A DNA stretch of 64,000 nucleotides from Flavisolibacter tropicus (GTDB lineage Bacteria; Bacteroidota; Bacteroidia; Chitinophagales; Chitinophagaceae), in contig NZ_CP011390.1 in the NCBI RefSeq assembly GCF_001644645.1, forward strand, positions 1,550,001-1,614,000. The letters run 5' to 3'. This document shows positions 16,790-25,201 of the stretch, piece by piece (position 1 is the stretch's first letter; each line of letters begins with the position of its first letter). Position numbers and translations under genes: made by a program. Below the pieces are notes generated by a model, which saw only the letters and a program-made list of their open reading frames with translations, did no database searches and was not told the DNA's origin.

Positions 16790-17716
16790 CTATTTTACAT
16801 CAAATATTGTCGCTGTAAACACGCCTCGCTCTCTACCCTTTCCAAACACATACCAATTGCCGGTATACCGCATAAGACGAGGTACAATATAGTTGCCCAC
16901 TTGCTGCATTTCTACATCCATGTGAACATCAAAGTCATACACGCCGGCATCATAGCTTAGATCGTAAGAGCGGGCAATGATCTCCATGGTCCTTTGATTA
17001 AACCAAGTGGTAATGTTATCGTAAACAATCTTGTTTCTTTCTGAAGAACTCAAATCTGCTTTGCGCTTGATGGCAAAGACATAGGCAGGTTGGCCATTGA
17101 GGTCGGCAGTGTCAATAGAAAAGTCGTAATACTGCGCTACATCTTCATCAAACACATCTAGCTTGTCGCCAATGAAGGGAATACCCGGGATCTTTTTGCC
17201 GGGATTAAAGAACAACATTTTTAGCTGCTCTTTGTGCTTTTCTACACCCTTTTTGTCTTTTACATTGCGCTCTACTCCACTGACAATATTGGATTCTCCG
17301 CAGACAGTGCCCTTGGTAAAAAAGAGAGACGCATAGAGTTCGGCTGTATAATAATTATAGGCCCCGTCGTCATAAAAGTCGCCGCTTACTTTTTCTTCCA
17401 ATACATCCATACTGCGACAGCCATTAACCCGTTTCTGGCGGGTGCGGCTATTTAAGGACGCCACTACACTTCCCTTTTTATCCCTCATTTGGATGGAGTT
17501 CAAAGAGGTAAATCCAAGTACACGCAGGTTTTTAAACGCTTTATAATAGGAACTATCGTTCTTAACACGTTGCAGAAAGCGCGGTACATTGAGGTCACTA
17601 CGCACCACTACCTCGCTTAGGTTTACAGTGCGCCGTACCGCTTCTATGTCAGCAGTATCCTGACTAAAAACATTTGCAGTAAATAGAAGAAGGCAAAAGC
17701 AGAGCAGTACCCTCAT
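16790..17716 (-). CDS. secreted conserved hypothetical protein
   Basis: 308 aa. Signal peptide MRVLLCFCLLLFTANVFSQ with cleavage near 19. The rest alternates charged and aromatic beta strands; it includes NLSEVVVRSD (~31), a motif like that following carboxypeptidase-regulatory plug domains of Bacteroidota outer-membrane proteins, and a C-terminal half (IDTADLNGQPAYVFAIKRK, NQRTMEIIARSYDL) resembling outer-membrane lipid/metabolite-binding DUFs. Exact family not recognised. It starts 10 nt after the def stop on the same strand, so it is probably co-transcribed with def. Confidence 0.7.
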   Translation of the reverse strand: MRVLLCFCLLLFTANVFSQDTADIEAVRRTVNLSEVVVRSDLNVPRFLQRVKNDSSYYKAFKNLRVLGFTSLNSIQMRDKKGSVVASLNSRTRQKRVNGCRSMDVLEEKVSGDFYDDGAYNYYTAELYASLFFTKGTVCGESNIVSGVERNVKDKKGVEKHKEQLKMLFFNPGKKIPGIPFIGDKLDVFDEDVAQYYDFSIDTADLNGQPAYVFAIKRKADLSSSERNKIVYDNITTWFNQRTMEIIARSYDLSYDAGVYDFDVHMDVEMQQVGNYIVPRLMRYTGNWYVFGKGRERGVFTATIFDVK

Positions 17717-17726
17717 GATATTCTCT

Positions 17727-18311
17727 TTATTTAGGGAACATCATTTTGTAATCTACGCGGATATTTCCTTTTGCGATATCGTCCAGCTTACGCTTGATCA
17801 ATTTGCGTTTTAAAGGAGAAATATGATCAATGAAGAGTTTTCCTTCAATATGATCGTATTCGTGCAGGATGATACGAGCAGTTATACCATTATAGGTTTT
17901 GGTATGTTTTACAAAATGCTCATCCAGGAACTCAATAGTTACCTCTTCAGCACGGTAGATATCTTCCCGGATCTTAGGAATACTTAAACAGCCTTCATTG
18001 TAGGCCCAATCATCGCCTTGCTCTTCAATGATCTGCGCATTGATAAAGACTTGTTTGGTGCCCGGATCATCAGGATAGGTTTCTTCAGCACGATCCTGAT
18101 CATCCATGTTCTCAAAGATTTGAGCACTGTCAATCACAAACAGGCGGATATCACGATTGATCTGGGGGGCAGCCAATCCCACACCATTAGAACCATACAT
18201 GGTTTCCCACATATCCTCAATTAGTTTATCCAGCTGAGGATAATCCTTATTAATATCCGTTGCTACTTTACGCAGGATAGGGTGACCATAGGCTACAATT
18301 GGTAAAATCAT
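17727..18311 (-). CDS. def: peptide deformylase
   Basis: 194 aa from the ATG at 18311; the upstream in-frame codons translate a heptad repeat and are non-coding. Removes formyl groups from nascent N-terminal methionine. All three motifs are present: GVGLAAPQI (~49), EGCLSIP (~118, cysteine metal ligand) and HEYDHIEG (~160, HExxH). The 5' leader consists almost entirely of a GATTTNN heptad array; a TACCTTTG -7-like box is at 18351-18358. ruvX is 80 nt upstream on the same strand. Confidence 0.95.
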   Translation of the reverse strand: MILPIVAYGHPILRKVATDINKDYPQLDKLIEDMWETMYGSNGVGLAAPQINRDIRLFVIDSAQIFENMDDQDRAEETYPDDPGTKQVFINAQIIEEQGDDWAYNEGCLSIPKIREDIYRAEEVTIEFLDEHFVKHTKTYNGITARIILHEYDHIEGKLFIDHISPLKRKLIKRKLDDIAKGNIRVDYKMMFPK

Positions 18312-18350
18312 TCGATTGCTGATTTGAGATTTACGATTTGTGATTGAGCG
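18309..18350. repeat. heptad array forming the def 5' leader (GATTTNN type)
   Basis: Six 7-nt units in strict register starting on the def start codon, with the plus-strand core GATTT and two variable bases. A TACCTTTG box (minus strand) begins 1 nt beyond it, so the array would make up the whole def untranslated leader. A partly inverted continuation lies at 18373-18393. Confidence 0.65.
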
Positions 18351-18392
18351 CAAAGGTAAGAAGAACACTCTCTGCAATCGCCAATCAAAAAT

Positions 18393-18803
18393 CTAAAATT
18401 GCCTTAGGTACTCTTGTAGCATGATGGTAGCGGCTACTTCGTCCACTAAGGCTTTATTTTGCCGCTGCTTTTTCTTTAAACCCATTTGAGCAATGGCTTG
18501 GGAGGCCATTTTGGAAGTATAACGCTCGTCAACTTCTTTAACAGGCATAGCTGGGAAGTTCTTTTTAAACTGTTCGATGAACTTTTTTACTAAGGGCGTG
18601 GCATGTGTATCTGAATCATCCCAATTGGTAGGCATTCCAATTAGTATCAGCTCTACCGGCTCTTTAGCAAAATAATCCTTTAGAAAGCTCATTAGCTTGG
18701 GGGTTTCCACAGTGCAGAGGCCTGTTGCAATAATCTGCAAAGGATCTGTCACCGCTAATCCTGTTCTTTTACCACCGTAGTCTATTGAGAGAATTCGAGC
18801 CAT
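18393..18803 (-). CDS. ruvX: putative pre-16S rRNA nuclease / Holliday junction resolvase-like (YqgF)
   Basis: 136 aa, the full length of the family. N-terminal RNase H-like strand ILSIDYGGKRTGLAVTD with catalytic Asp7, the GMPTNWDDSD segment (~56) and the C-terminal DERYTSKMA and DEVAATIMLQEYL (Asp) motif. Known members process the 5' end of 16S rRNA; the older resolvase name persists. Downstream is def. Confidence 0.92.
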   Translation of the reverse strand: MARILSIDYGGKRTGLAVTDPLQIIATGLCTVETPKLMSFLKDYFAKEPVELILIGMPTNWDDSDTHATPLVKKFIEQFKKNFPAMPVKEVDERYTSKMASQAIAQMGLKKKQRQNKALVDEVAATIMLQEYLRQF

Positions 18804-18806
18804 TTT

Positions 18807-18869
18807 TGATGAGTAATGAGTGATGAGTAATGAGTTTCGTGAGTGGTGAGTTGTGAATGGTGAGTATGG
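18807..18869. repeat. heptad array, 9 units (NNATGAG / NNTGGTG)
   Basis: Nine 7-nt units immediately 5' of ruvX. The first four alternate TGATGAG and TAATGAG perfectly; the remaining five keep the register but shift to GTG cores. Confidence 0.75.
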
Positions 18870-18887
18870 ACTCCAATAAATATTCCT

Positions 18888-18971
18888 TTTCCTCCCAATC
18901 CCTTAATTCTTTAAAATCCTAGTTCTATTTCTTCCTTATCCCTTAATCTCCCCAAATCGTGGTTCAGACAA
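18888..18971. repeat. long heptad array with conserved head, copy 1, at the ubiA 3' end
   Basis: About eleven 7-nt units rich in CCTT/AATC (plus strand) end in the head GTGGTTCAGAC, which overlaps the last codons of ubiA. The last 48 nt (18924-18971) are a direct repeat of 19985-20032, about 41 of 48 identical by eye. Confidence 0.7.
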
Positions 18972-19914
18972 ATAAATCCGCGATTACAAACACCGCAAAT
19001 ACTACAGAAGCAATGCCATTGGCGGTCATGAAGGCAATATTTACGCGACGCAGGTCATTAGGCTTTACAATGGAATGTTGGTAAATGAGCATACCACCAA
19101 ATACTAAAACACCAATCCAATATAACCAGCCAAAGCCACCAAACTTGCCTGCTGCTACCACACAGGCTGCGCTTAGCAAGTGTAATATTTCTGAAATACG
19201 CAGTGCATTTGCTTTTCCTACTGCCACTGGAATGGAATAAAGCTTATTGGACTTATCAAACTCCTCGTCTTGTAAAGCATAAATAATATCAAAGCCACTT
19301 ACCCAAAACAATACGGTAAAAGAGAACAGAATAGGCAACCAGTGAAAATAACCGGTAACAGCAAGGTAGGCTCCTATAGGCGCCAGCGATAAACCCAGTC
19401 CCAAAATTAAATGGCAAAGAGGCGTAAAACGTTTAGTATAACTATATCCTAAAACGACCGCCAGGGCTACAGGTGATAAAGCTAAGCAGATCGTATTGAT
19501 AAAATAAGTGGTTGCGATGAACAATACACAGCAAACAATAGTGAATGCCAAAGCATTCTTAGCCGTAATAATACCTTTAGGAATTTCCCTGATTGCTGTT
19601 CTTGGATTCAATGCATCCCACTTACGATCTAAATAACGGTTAAACGCCATTGCTGCGCTGCGGGCAAATACCATACACAACAGAACCAGTCCTAGTTTCC
19701 ATACAAAAAAACTCCACTCATGAATATCATATCCCAGTGCATCTTCAAACTCATGCCATGAACCATATTCACGAGATAATGAGTTTAGGAATTTATATCC
19801 CAAAGAGAACCCTATCATTGCAAATGGCATCGCAAAAATGGTATGCGAAAACTTGATCAGCGATAAATAATTCTTCACCGTTCCTCCAACCCCTAAACTT
19901 GTGCTATTAGCCAT
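18964..19914 (-). CDS. UbiA-family prenyltransferase (4-hydroxybenzoate octaprenyltransferase-like)
   Basis: 316 aa integral membrane protein with about eight or nine helices. The first Asp-rich motif NRYLDRKWD is at ~residue 92 and the second, YALQDEEFDK, at ~214, both needed for Mg-prenyl diphosphate binding. In Bacteroidota that make menaquinone, this group attaches the polyprenyl chain to the aromatic ring precursor, possibly the futalosine route (MqnP-like); no other quinone genes are in the window. Its stop codon lies in a repeat shared with the next gene's end. Confidence 0.87.
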   Translation of the reverse strand: MANSTSLGVGGTVKNYLSLIKFSHTIFAMPFAMIGFSLGYKFLNSLSREYGSWHEFEDALGYDIHEWSFFVWKLGLVLLCMVFARSAAMAFNRYLDRKWDALNPRTAIREIPKGIITAKNALAFTIVCCVLFIATTYFINTICLALSPVALAVVLGYSYTKRFTPLCHLILGLGLSLAPIGAYLAVTGYFHWLPILFSFTVLFWVSGFDIIYALQDEEFDKSNKLYSIPVAVGKANALRISEILHLLSAACVVAAGKFGGFGWLYWIGVLVFGGMLIYQHSIVKPNDLRRVNIAFMTANGIASVVFAVFVIADLFV

Positions 19915-19943
19915 AAAAGACTCTTTATATTCTTTGTTTGAAA

Positions 19944-19970
19944 AATTCCATTTTCTGAAGAAATGGAATT
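19944..19970 (-). terminator. terminator of the SpoU methyltransferase gene
   Basis: Stem AATTCCATTT / AAATGGAATT with a 7-nt loop; on the minus strand it is followed by TTTTTC. It lies 33 nt after the stop at 20003. Confidence 0.6.
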
Positions 19971-19984
19971 GACATAAACATAAC

Positions 19985-20032
19985 TCTATTTCTCCCTAAT
20001 CCTTACATCTCCCCAAATCCTGGTTCAGACAA
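19985..20032. repeat. heptad array with conserved head, copy 2, at the methyltransferase 3' end
   Basis: Direct repeat of 18924-18971 (about 1.06 kb apart, flanking ubiA). Here the head is translated as the last residues SEPGFGEM of the methyltransferase. Confidence 0.7.
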
Positions 20033-20575
20033 CTTAGCTCTCACCAACTCCCACAACACTACCCCACCAGCTACAGATACATTCAGGGAGTGCTTCATAC
20101 CCAACTGCGGAATCTCTATACAACCATCACAAGCAGCAATCGTTGACTGCTCCACCCCTGTCACCTCATTTCCCAAGATCACGGCGATCTTCTCGTCAGG
20201 CTTAAAGCTCGCAGCATGAAGCTTAAGGCTATTCTCCGCCTGCTCTACCGCATAGATCTTATAACCCTCTGCACGCAGTTCAGCCATGGCTTCTTCAATT
20301 GGCTTAATGTATTTCCAATGCACGGTATCCTCAGCGCCTAAAGCAGTTTTTTTGATCTCTTTATGAGGCGGATGGGCCGTATAGCCACAGATATAAATGG
20401 CTTCCAGCAGGAAGGCATCAGCTGTACGGAACATGGACCCCACGTTATAGGCACTACGGATATTTTCCAAAATCACTACAATTGGCAGCTTATCCGACTG
20501 CTTAAATTCATCTACTGTTTTGCGGTTCAGCTCGTCCATGGAGAGCTTCCGCGGAATGATCTCTTCGTTTTTCAC
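20003..20575 (-). CDS. TrmH/SpoU-family RNA 2'-O-methyltransferase
   Basis: 190 aa from a GTG at 20575; an ATG at 20539 would drop 12 residues including a RKLSMDEL stretch that relatives usually keep. SPOUT fold: NIRSAYNVGSMFRTADAF (motif 1, ~38-55), VILGNEVTGV (motif 2, ~132) and IPQLGMKHSLNVSVAGGVVLWE (motif 3 with the trefoil knot, ~155-177). It methylates a ribose in tRNA or rRNA; the target is not decidable. The last eight residues derive from a shared intergenic repeat. Confidence 0.88.
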   Translation of the reverse strand: MKNEEIIPRKLSMDELNRKTVDEFKQSDKLPIVVILENIRSAYNVGSMFRTADAFLLEAIYICGYTAHPPHKEIKKTALGAEDTVHWKYIKPIEEAMAELRAEGYKIYAVEQAENSLKLHAASFKPDEKIAVILGNEVTGVEQSTIAACDGCIEIPQLGMKHSLNVSVAGGVVLWELVRAKLSEPGFGEM

Positions 20576-20672
20576 GGTGCAAAAGTACAGTTACTGAGGA
20601 ATTGCTGTTGATAAATAGTCCATTGAGAACAAAGGATTTAGTTTGGTGTCTGTTATTTTTGCCGCTGCCACT

Positions 20673-23273
20673 ATGAGTAAGCAAAAGACAGCCGAGACGC
20701 CACTGATGCAGCAACACAAAGCTATTAAAGCCCGGTACCCAGATGCCGTACTGCTGTTTCGTGTGGGTGATTTTTATGAAACGTTTGGACAAGATGCAGT
20801 AATTGCTTCTCAAGTTCTGGGGATTACACTTACTAAGCGTAACAATGGATCAGCCTCTGAAAACGAGCTGGCTGGCTTTCCGCATCATGCCTTAGACACC
20901 TATTTACATAAACTGGTAAAAGCAGGTTACCGTGTAGCCATCTGCGACCAGCTGGAAGATCCTAAAACCGTAAAGGGTATTGTAAAGAGGGGTGTTACCG
21001 AAATGGTAACACCTGGTACCACTACCAATGACAAATTACTAGAGCACGGCACTAACAACTTCCTGGCAGCGGTACACTTTGCCAACGAACAATACGGCCT
21101 GGCCTTCCTCGATATCTCAACCGGTGAATTCTTTACCGCTCAAGGTGATAGAGAATATGCCGAGAAACTATTAACTGGTTTCAAACCAGCCGAAGTAGTG
21201 TACCAGCGTCACCATCAGAAACGCTTTAAAGAAGAATTTGGCGCTAAGTTCTATACCTATACCCTGGATGAGTGGATCTTTAGTGAACAATACGCCCAGG
21301 AGAGCTTACTCAAACATTTTGATACCCACTCGCTGAAAGGTTTTGGTATTGACTCTTTTCATTTAGGTTTGGTGGCCGCCAGTGCAGTGCTGCATTATTT
21401 AAAAGACACAGAGCATCCTAACTTGCAGCATATTACTTCCATCCAACGCATAGAACAACATGACTACCTGTGGATGGACCGCTTTACCATTCGCAACCTG
21501 GAACTGTTACACAGTACAACTGAGAATGGCAATACACTCCTGAAAATATTGGACAATACAGTGACGCCCATGGGTGCCCGCTTGCTTAAACGCTGGATTG
21601 TATTTCCTTTAAAAGATATCAATAAGATCAATGAGCGACTGGATGTAGTAGAGCATTTTGTTTTGAACACAGACCTCAGAAATAAGTTGATGCATGCCGC
21701 TCGACAGTGTGGCGATATGGAACGCTTAGTGGCCAAGATCCCACTGAAAAAGATCAACCCAAGAGAACTATTACAACTGGCACGTGCATTACGCCAAATC
21801 GAAGTGATCAAGCAATTGTGCAACACCAGTGATAACGCCTATTTAAAGCGCCTGGCCGATGCGCTCAATCCTTGTTTCTATATTGCTGATAAGATTACAT
21901 CGCACATTATAGACAATCCACCAGCACTTGCTTCTAAAGGCGGATTTATCAATGCATCTGTTCATGCGGAACTGGACGAGCTACGCAATATTGCCCATAA
22001 CGGTAAAGAATATTTGCTGCAAATGCAGCAACGCGAATCGGAAGCAACCGGCATTTCTTCTTTGAAGATCGGGTTCAACAATGTGTTTGGTTATTATTTA
22101 GAAGTAACCAACGTACATAAGAATAAAGTACCCGCGCAGTGGATGCGGAAGCAGACATTGGCCAATGCCGAACGCTATATCACACCCGAGTTGAAAGACT
22201 ACGAGGAAAAGATTGTTACGGCAGAAGAAAAGATGCAAGCTATTGAAATGCAGTTGTTTGACAGCCTGGTAAACGAGCTGCACGACTTCATCTCCAATAT
22301 TCAAACCAATGCACAAGTAGTAGCTACATTGGATTGCTTGTGTTGTTTTGCCAACAATGCCTTGCAATACAATTATAAGAAGCCGCAACTTCATGATGGT
22401 AATGAATTGATCATTAAAGAAGGGCGCCACCCTGTAATTGAACGAACAATACCAGCCGGGGAAACCTATATCAGCAATGATCTGGAATTAAATAAATCAG
22501 AGCAGCAGATCATCATCCTTACGGGCCCCAACATGAGTGGTAAGTCTGCGCTCCTGCGCCAGACAGCTCTTATTACATTGATGGCGCATATGGGATCTTT
22601 TGTCCCAGCATCAGAGGCACATGTTTCATTAACCGATAAGATCTTTACTCGTGTTGGTGCTTCTGATAACCTCAGTGCCGGCGAAAGTACCTTCATGGTT
22701 GAAATGAATGAAACTGCTTCCATTATCAATAATGTAAGTGATCGTTGTTTGATTCTGTTGGATGAAATTGGGCGTGGCACCTCTACTTACGATGGCATCT
22801 CTATTGCCTGGAGTATTGCAGAACATCTGCACAATTCGCCTTTCCAACCCAAAACATTCTTTGCTACACACTATCATGAACTGAATGAGCTTGAAGAAAA
22901 ACTATCGCGTGTTAAGAATTACCATGTAACCAATAAAGAGGTTGGAAACAAGATCATCTTCCTGCGTAAGCTAGCACCCGGAGGTTCTACCCACAGCTTT
23001 GGTATTCATGTGGCACGCATGGCGGGAATGCCGCCTGAGTTGGTAGACCGCGCTAAAGATGTATTAAAACAACTGGAAACCAAACATGTGGATGGAAATA
23101 CCAAGCAGGCTATTAAAGAGATAAGCGCCCCCAAAATGCAGCTAAGTATTTTTGATGCCCATAGTCAAACCTTTGATGATATACGCAAAATGTTGGATGG
23201 TATTGATATTAACCGCCTAACGCCAGTGGAGGCTTTATTGAAGCTCAATGAGATCAAAGGAATGGTGAAATAA
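20673..23273 (+). CDS. mutS: DNA mismatch repair protein MutS
   Basis: 866 aa from the ATG at 20673. Recognises mismatches and recruits MutL. Mismatch-binding motif GDFYETF with the conserved Phe (~36-42) in domain I, connector and lever domains, clamp (~440-560), and ATPase: Walker A GPNMSGKSALLRQ (~620), signature GESTFMVEM (~670) and Walker B DEIGRGTSTYDG (~703). The usual C-terminal dimerisation tail is present (~800-866). A TATTTTTG box at 20654-20661 is 12 nt before the ATG. Monocistronic, with a strong terminator. Confidence 0.97.
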   Translation: MSKQKTAETPLMQQHKAIKARYPDAVLLFRVGDFYETFGQDAVIASQVLGITLTKRNNGSASENELAGFPHHALDTYLHKLVKAGYRVAICDQLEDPKTVKGIVKRGVTEMVTPGTTTNDKLLEHGTNNFLAAVHFANEQYGLAFLDISTGEFFTAQGDREYAEKLLTGFKPAEVVYQRHHQKRFKEEFGAKFYTYTLDEWIFSEQYAQESLLKHFDTHSLKGFGIDSFHLGLVAASAVLHYLKDTEHPNLQHITSIQRIEQHDYLWMDRFTIRNLELLHSTTENGNTLLKILDNTVTPMGARLLKRWIVFPLKDINKINERLDVVEHFVLNTDLRNKLMHAARQCGDMERLVAKIPLKKINPRELLQLARALRQIEVIKQLCNTSDNAYLKRLADALNPCFYIADKITSHIIDNPPALASKGGFINASVHAELDELRNIAHNGKEYLLQMQQRESEATGISSLKIGFNNVFGYYLEVTNVHKNKVPAQWMRKQTLANAERYITPELKDYEEKIVTAEEKMQAIEMQLFDSLVNELHDFISNIQTNAQVVATLDCLCCFANNALQYNYKKPQLHDGNELIIKEGRHPVIERTIPAGETYISNDLELNKSEQQIIILTGPNMSGKSALLRQTALITLMAHMGSFVPASEAHVSLTDKIFTRVGASDNLSAGESTFMVEMNETASIINNVSDRCLILLDEIGRGTSTYDGISIAWSIAEHLHNSPFQPKTFFATHYHELNELEEKLSRVKNYHVTNKEVGNKIIFLRKLAPGGSTHSFGIHVARMAGMPPELVDRAKDVLKQLETKHVDGNTKQAIKEISAPKMQLSIFDAHSQTFDDIRKMLDGIDINRLTPVEALLKLNEIKGMVK

Positions 23274-23315
23274 ACGACCGCTACTATTATTAATTCAGAA
23301 ATACGTTTTACTAAA

Positions 23316-23360
23316 AAAATAAAGATGCACCTGTTTTAATCAGGTGCATCTTTATTTTTT
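23316..23360. terminator. bidirectional terminator between mutS and the lipoprotein gene
   Basis: Perfect 18-bp stem (arms 23316-23333 and 23341-23358) with a 7-nt loop, A-tract before and T-tract after. Confidence 0.85.
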
Positions 23361-23423
23361 ACTAGTACCTTGGTAATTATTAGATTAAGATTACTATTCA
23401 CCTTCAAGCTACAGCATAAATTG

Positions 23424-24002
23424 TTATTCTGCGCTCTGGCCAAGAAAAATGGAAGCCACCTTTCCCTTCTCCATAGTGAAAACTAGTCCTCCATAAATAC
23501 TGCCGGCTATAATTTTTGAAGAGTCAGCGATTGGTCTTTCAATATTTTTATTATAGGCAGCCAATACTTCATTTAAAGTGCTACCTATTTTGATGCCTTT
23601 ACGAGTTGCCAGATCTGAGGAGGAAGTTACTTTAACGGAATTAATGGTGTAATTATCATCCTTGCTAACCATATCTATAACGATCCCGTTTTCATAAGTA
23701 AGGGTTTTGTGTTCTACTCCATCGGTTCCCCAAATTTCAGCTTCTGACTCTGAGTCGGCAGGCCCCAATATCTTATTTGTATAAAACATATCAGCCCCGA
23801 AACTAAGCGGGCCGAGTGCTTCATCTTTCATAAACAAGTTTTCTTTCGTTGCAGGTTCTTCTGATTTAAGTGTAGTATCAGCTGCAATAAGAGTAGTTTT
23901 TGTTACCGTACCACTTTCTGCTTTTGGAGGTTTATTTTCGTTAGAAGTACAGCTGAAGATTCCAATAGAAAGCAGACCTGTAACTAAAATAACATTTTTC
24001 AT
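23424..24002 (-). CDS. lipoprotein of unknown function
   Basis: 192 aa. Signal MKNVILVTGLLSIGIFSC with lipobox cysteine 18. The mature chain has a Lys/Thr/Glu-rich linker (~25-55), then a compact beta-rich domain (~60-190) in which a KGIKIGSTLNEVLAAYNK segment resembles the GxxxxEVxxxLG helix of small periplasmic SmpA/OmlA-like folds. No named family. It faces mutS convergently. Confidence 0.72.
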   Translation of the reverse strand: MKNVILVTGLLSIGIFSCTSNENKPPKAESGTVTKTTLIAADTTLKSEEPATKENLFMKDEALGPLSFGADMFYTNKILGPADSESEAEIWGTDGVEHKTLTYENGIVIDMVSKDDNYTINSVKVTSSSDLATRKGIKIGSTLNEVLAAYNKNIERPIADSSKIIAGSIYGGLVFTMEKGKVASIFLGQSAE

Positions 24003-24198
24003 AAGGGATGAATTTCTGGTAAATCTACAGACCTGCTTTTTTGAAAACCCTTACATAAATAATAGACTGTAATAATCGTAGCGTCAACTGTTTACAGGAA
24101 ATGCTATATTAAAATAACCTTTACTATAGAATACTACAATGTCTATTCCACTGAAAAGATTGGCATTTTCATAAGACACATTTCAGGATCATTCCAAA

Positions 24199-24597
24199 CT
24201 ATTTCGCATCAAACCAAAGTGGAGTTCTATCATTTGCTTCGCCATTATAATTAATTAACAACTCTCCTCCGGCTTCAATGGGCTGCACCGTAACTATGGC
24301 AATGAGTTGTTGGCGAAAATTCATCTGATAATCACAGTTGGAAGTATAGGCATGATTGTAAAGGGGTATATAGCCCAAGGCCATACAACATTGTTTTTCT
24401 GCTTTTCCCCATTTAAAAATGTAGTCGTGTAGTAGCGTTTGATCCAGCAGCGTCCAGTCTTTTCCAGACATTACAATAACTGGAGATATTTCAATGACTG
24501 TACCAGCATCTAAAGGCTCGCTAGTAAACACGCCTCTCCCCATCTCCTTTGTTTTTGCTACATATAATGCCTGGTGCAGAAACGATATTGGCTTCAT
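24199..24597 (-). CDS. SET domain protein (putative protein-lysine methyltransferase)
   Basis: 132 aa, a stand-alone SET domain. N-terminal GRGVFTSEPLDAGTVIE (~20-36, SAM-site strand), the NHxxxxN-type motif YNHAYTSNCDYQMN (~81-94) and C-terminal GGELLINYNGE (~112-122). Such short bacterial SET proteins occur widely in Bacteroidota; the protein substrate is unknown. Upstream is a heptad array and a 600-nt gene-free region; downstream, a 195-nt region before the lipoprotein gene. Confidence 0.85.
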   Translation of the reverse strand: MKPISFLHQALYVAKTKEMGRGVFTSEPLDAGTVIEISPVIVMSGKDWTLLDQTLLHDYIFKWGKAEKQCCMALGYIPLYNHAYTSNCDYQMNFRQQLIAIVTVQPIEAGGELLINYNGEANDRTPLWFDAK

Positions 24598-24616
24598 AAT
24601 GGCCGCAAAGATGGGA

Positions 24617-24644
24617 AATAGTCAATAGTTAACTGTTAACAGAT
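24617..24644. repeat. heptad array, 4 units (AATAGTY type)
   Basis: Four 7-nt units (AATAGTC, AATAGTT and two variants), 20 nt upstream of the SET-protein start; same class as 6641 and 11291. Confidence 0.6.
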
Positions 24645-24798
24645 ATCCTAAATTCAGATACAAACAGGTGATCACAGAACAGTTAAGGCCATATCTTTTT
24701 TGTATCTTTAGCGTCTTCTCTTAAGGGTAAAATCTACCCTTCTTATTACAACTTTCACTACTATCTCTTACCATTTTAAAGCAGTAGCCAAGCAGCGA

Positions 24799-24986
24799 AT
24801 ACGGATCAGGGTACGGGTGAGGTAGGGCCGAGGTACGGGTGAGATACGGAGTTAAGTAGGCTTCCATACGGAGTAACTGACCATTCTATACGGAGTAACC
24901 ATGAAGGAACAGAGGAGGAGCCATGAAGGTAGAGAGGCGTAGCCATGAAGGAAAGGAGGAGCTGCAGGCAAGGAAGGGTGAAGAAA
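24799..24986. repeat. long tandem array with 11-nt period (~17 units)
   Basis: Units fall in an 11-nt register almost throughout, with one 12-nt exception at 24854-24865. Recurrent units are GGTACGGGTGA (twice), ATACGGAGTAA (twice, separated by exactly one unit) and CCATGAAGGAA (three times, at exact 22-nt spacing). G-rich on the plus strand. Confidence 0.8.
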
Positions 24987-25201
24987 CCATCAAAATAGTA
25001 GGCCAGATGAGAAGATTTGATTGGCGTCAACCATATCCCCTTTTATTTCAATGATTAGTTCCAGACAAAAGCCTTGTTACCGAACAAGATCCTAGTGAAC
25101 GGAATTCTAAAGTCCGATGCTTTTTTGATCCCAACTAGCACAAACATATCCTTCTTTACATTCAAGCAAGGAATTTGCATATTGCCCTGTAATTTTGAGG
25201 C

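Larger units (their letters stand above)
24598..25201. other. 600-nt intergenic region without a gene
   Basis: Contains a heptad array (24617-24644) and a long 11-nt-period array (24799-24986). The 24990-25190 part holds nothing I recognise; in particular, no Mg-sensing leader structure could be identified before mgtE. Confidence 0.55.

Noticed and set aside
18309..18377. Upstream start of def at 18377
   Set aside because: The extra 22 residues would be a translation of the heptad array, and the family N-terminus begins at the ATG at 18311.
24799..24986. CRISPR array
   Set aside because: Units are 11 nt with no conserved repeat separated by unique spacers, and there are no cas genes in the window.
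25000..25201. Mg2+-sensing riboswitch before mgtE
   Set aside because: No conserved M-box-type blocks or terminator/antiterminator pair could be recognised.
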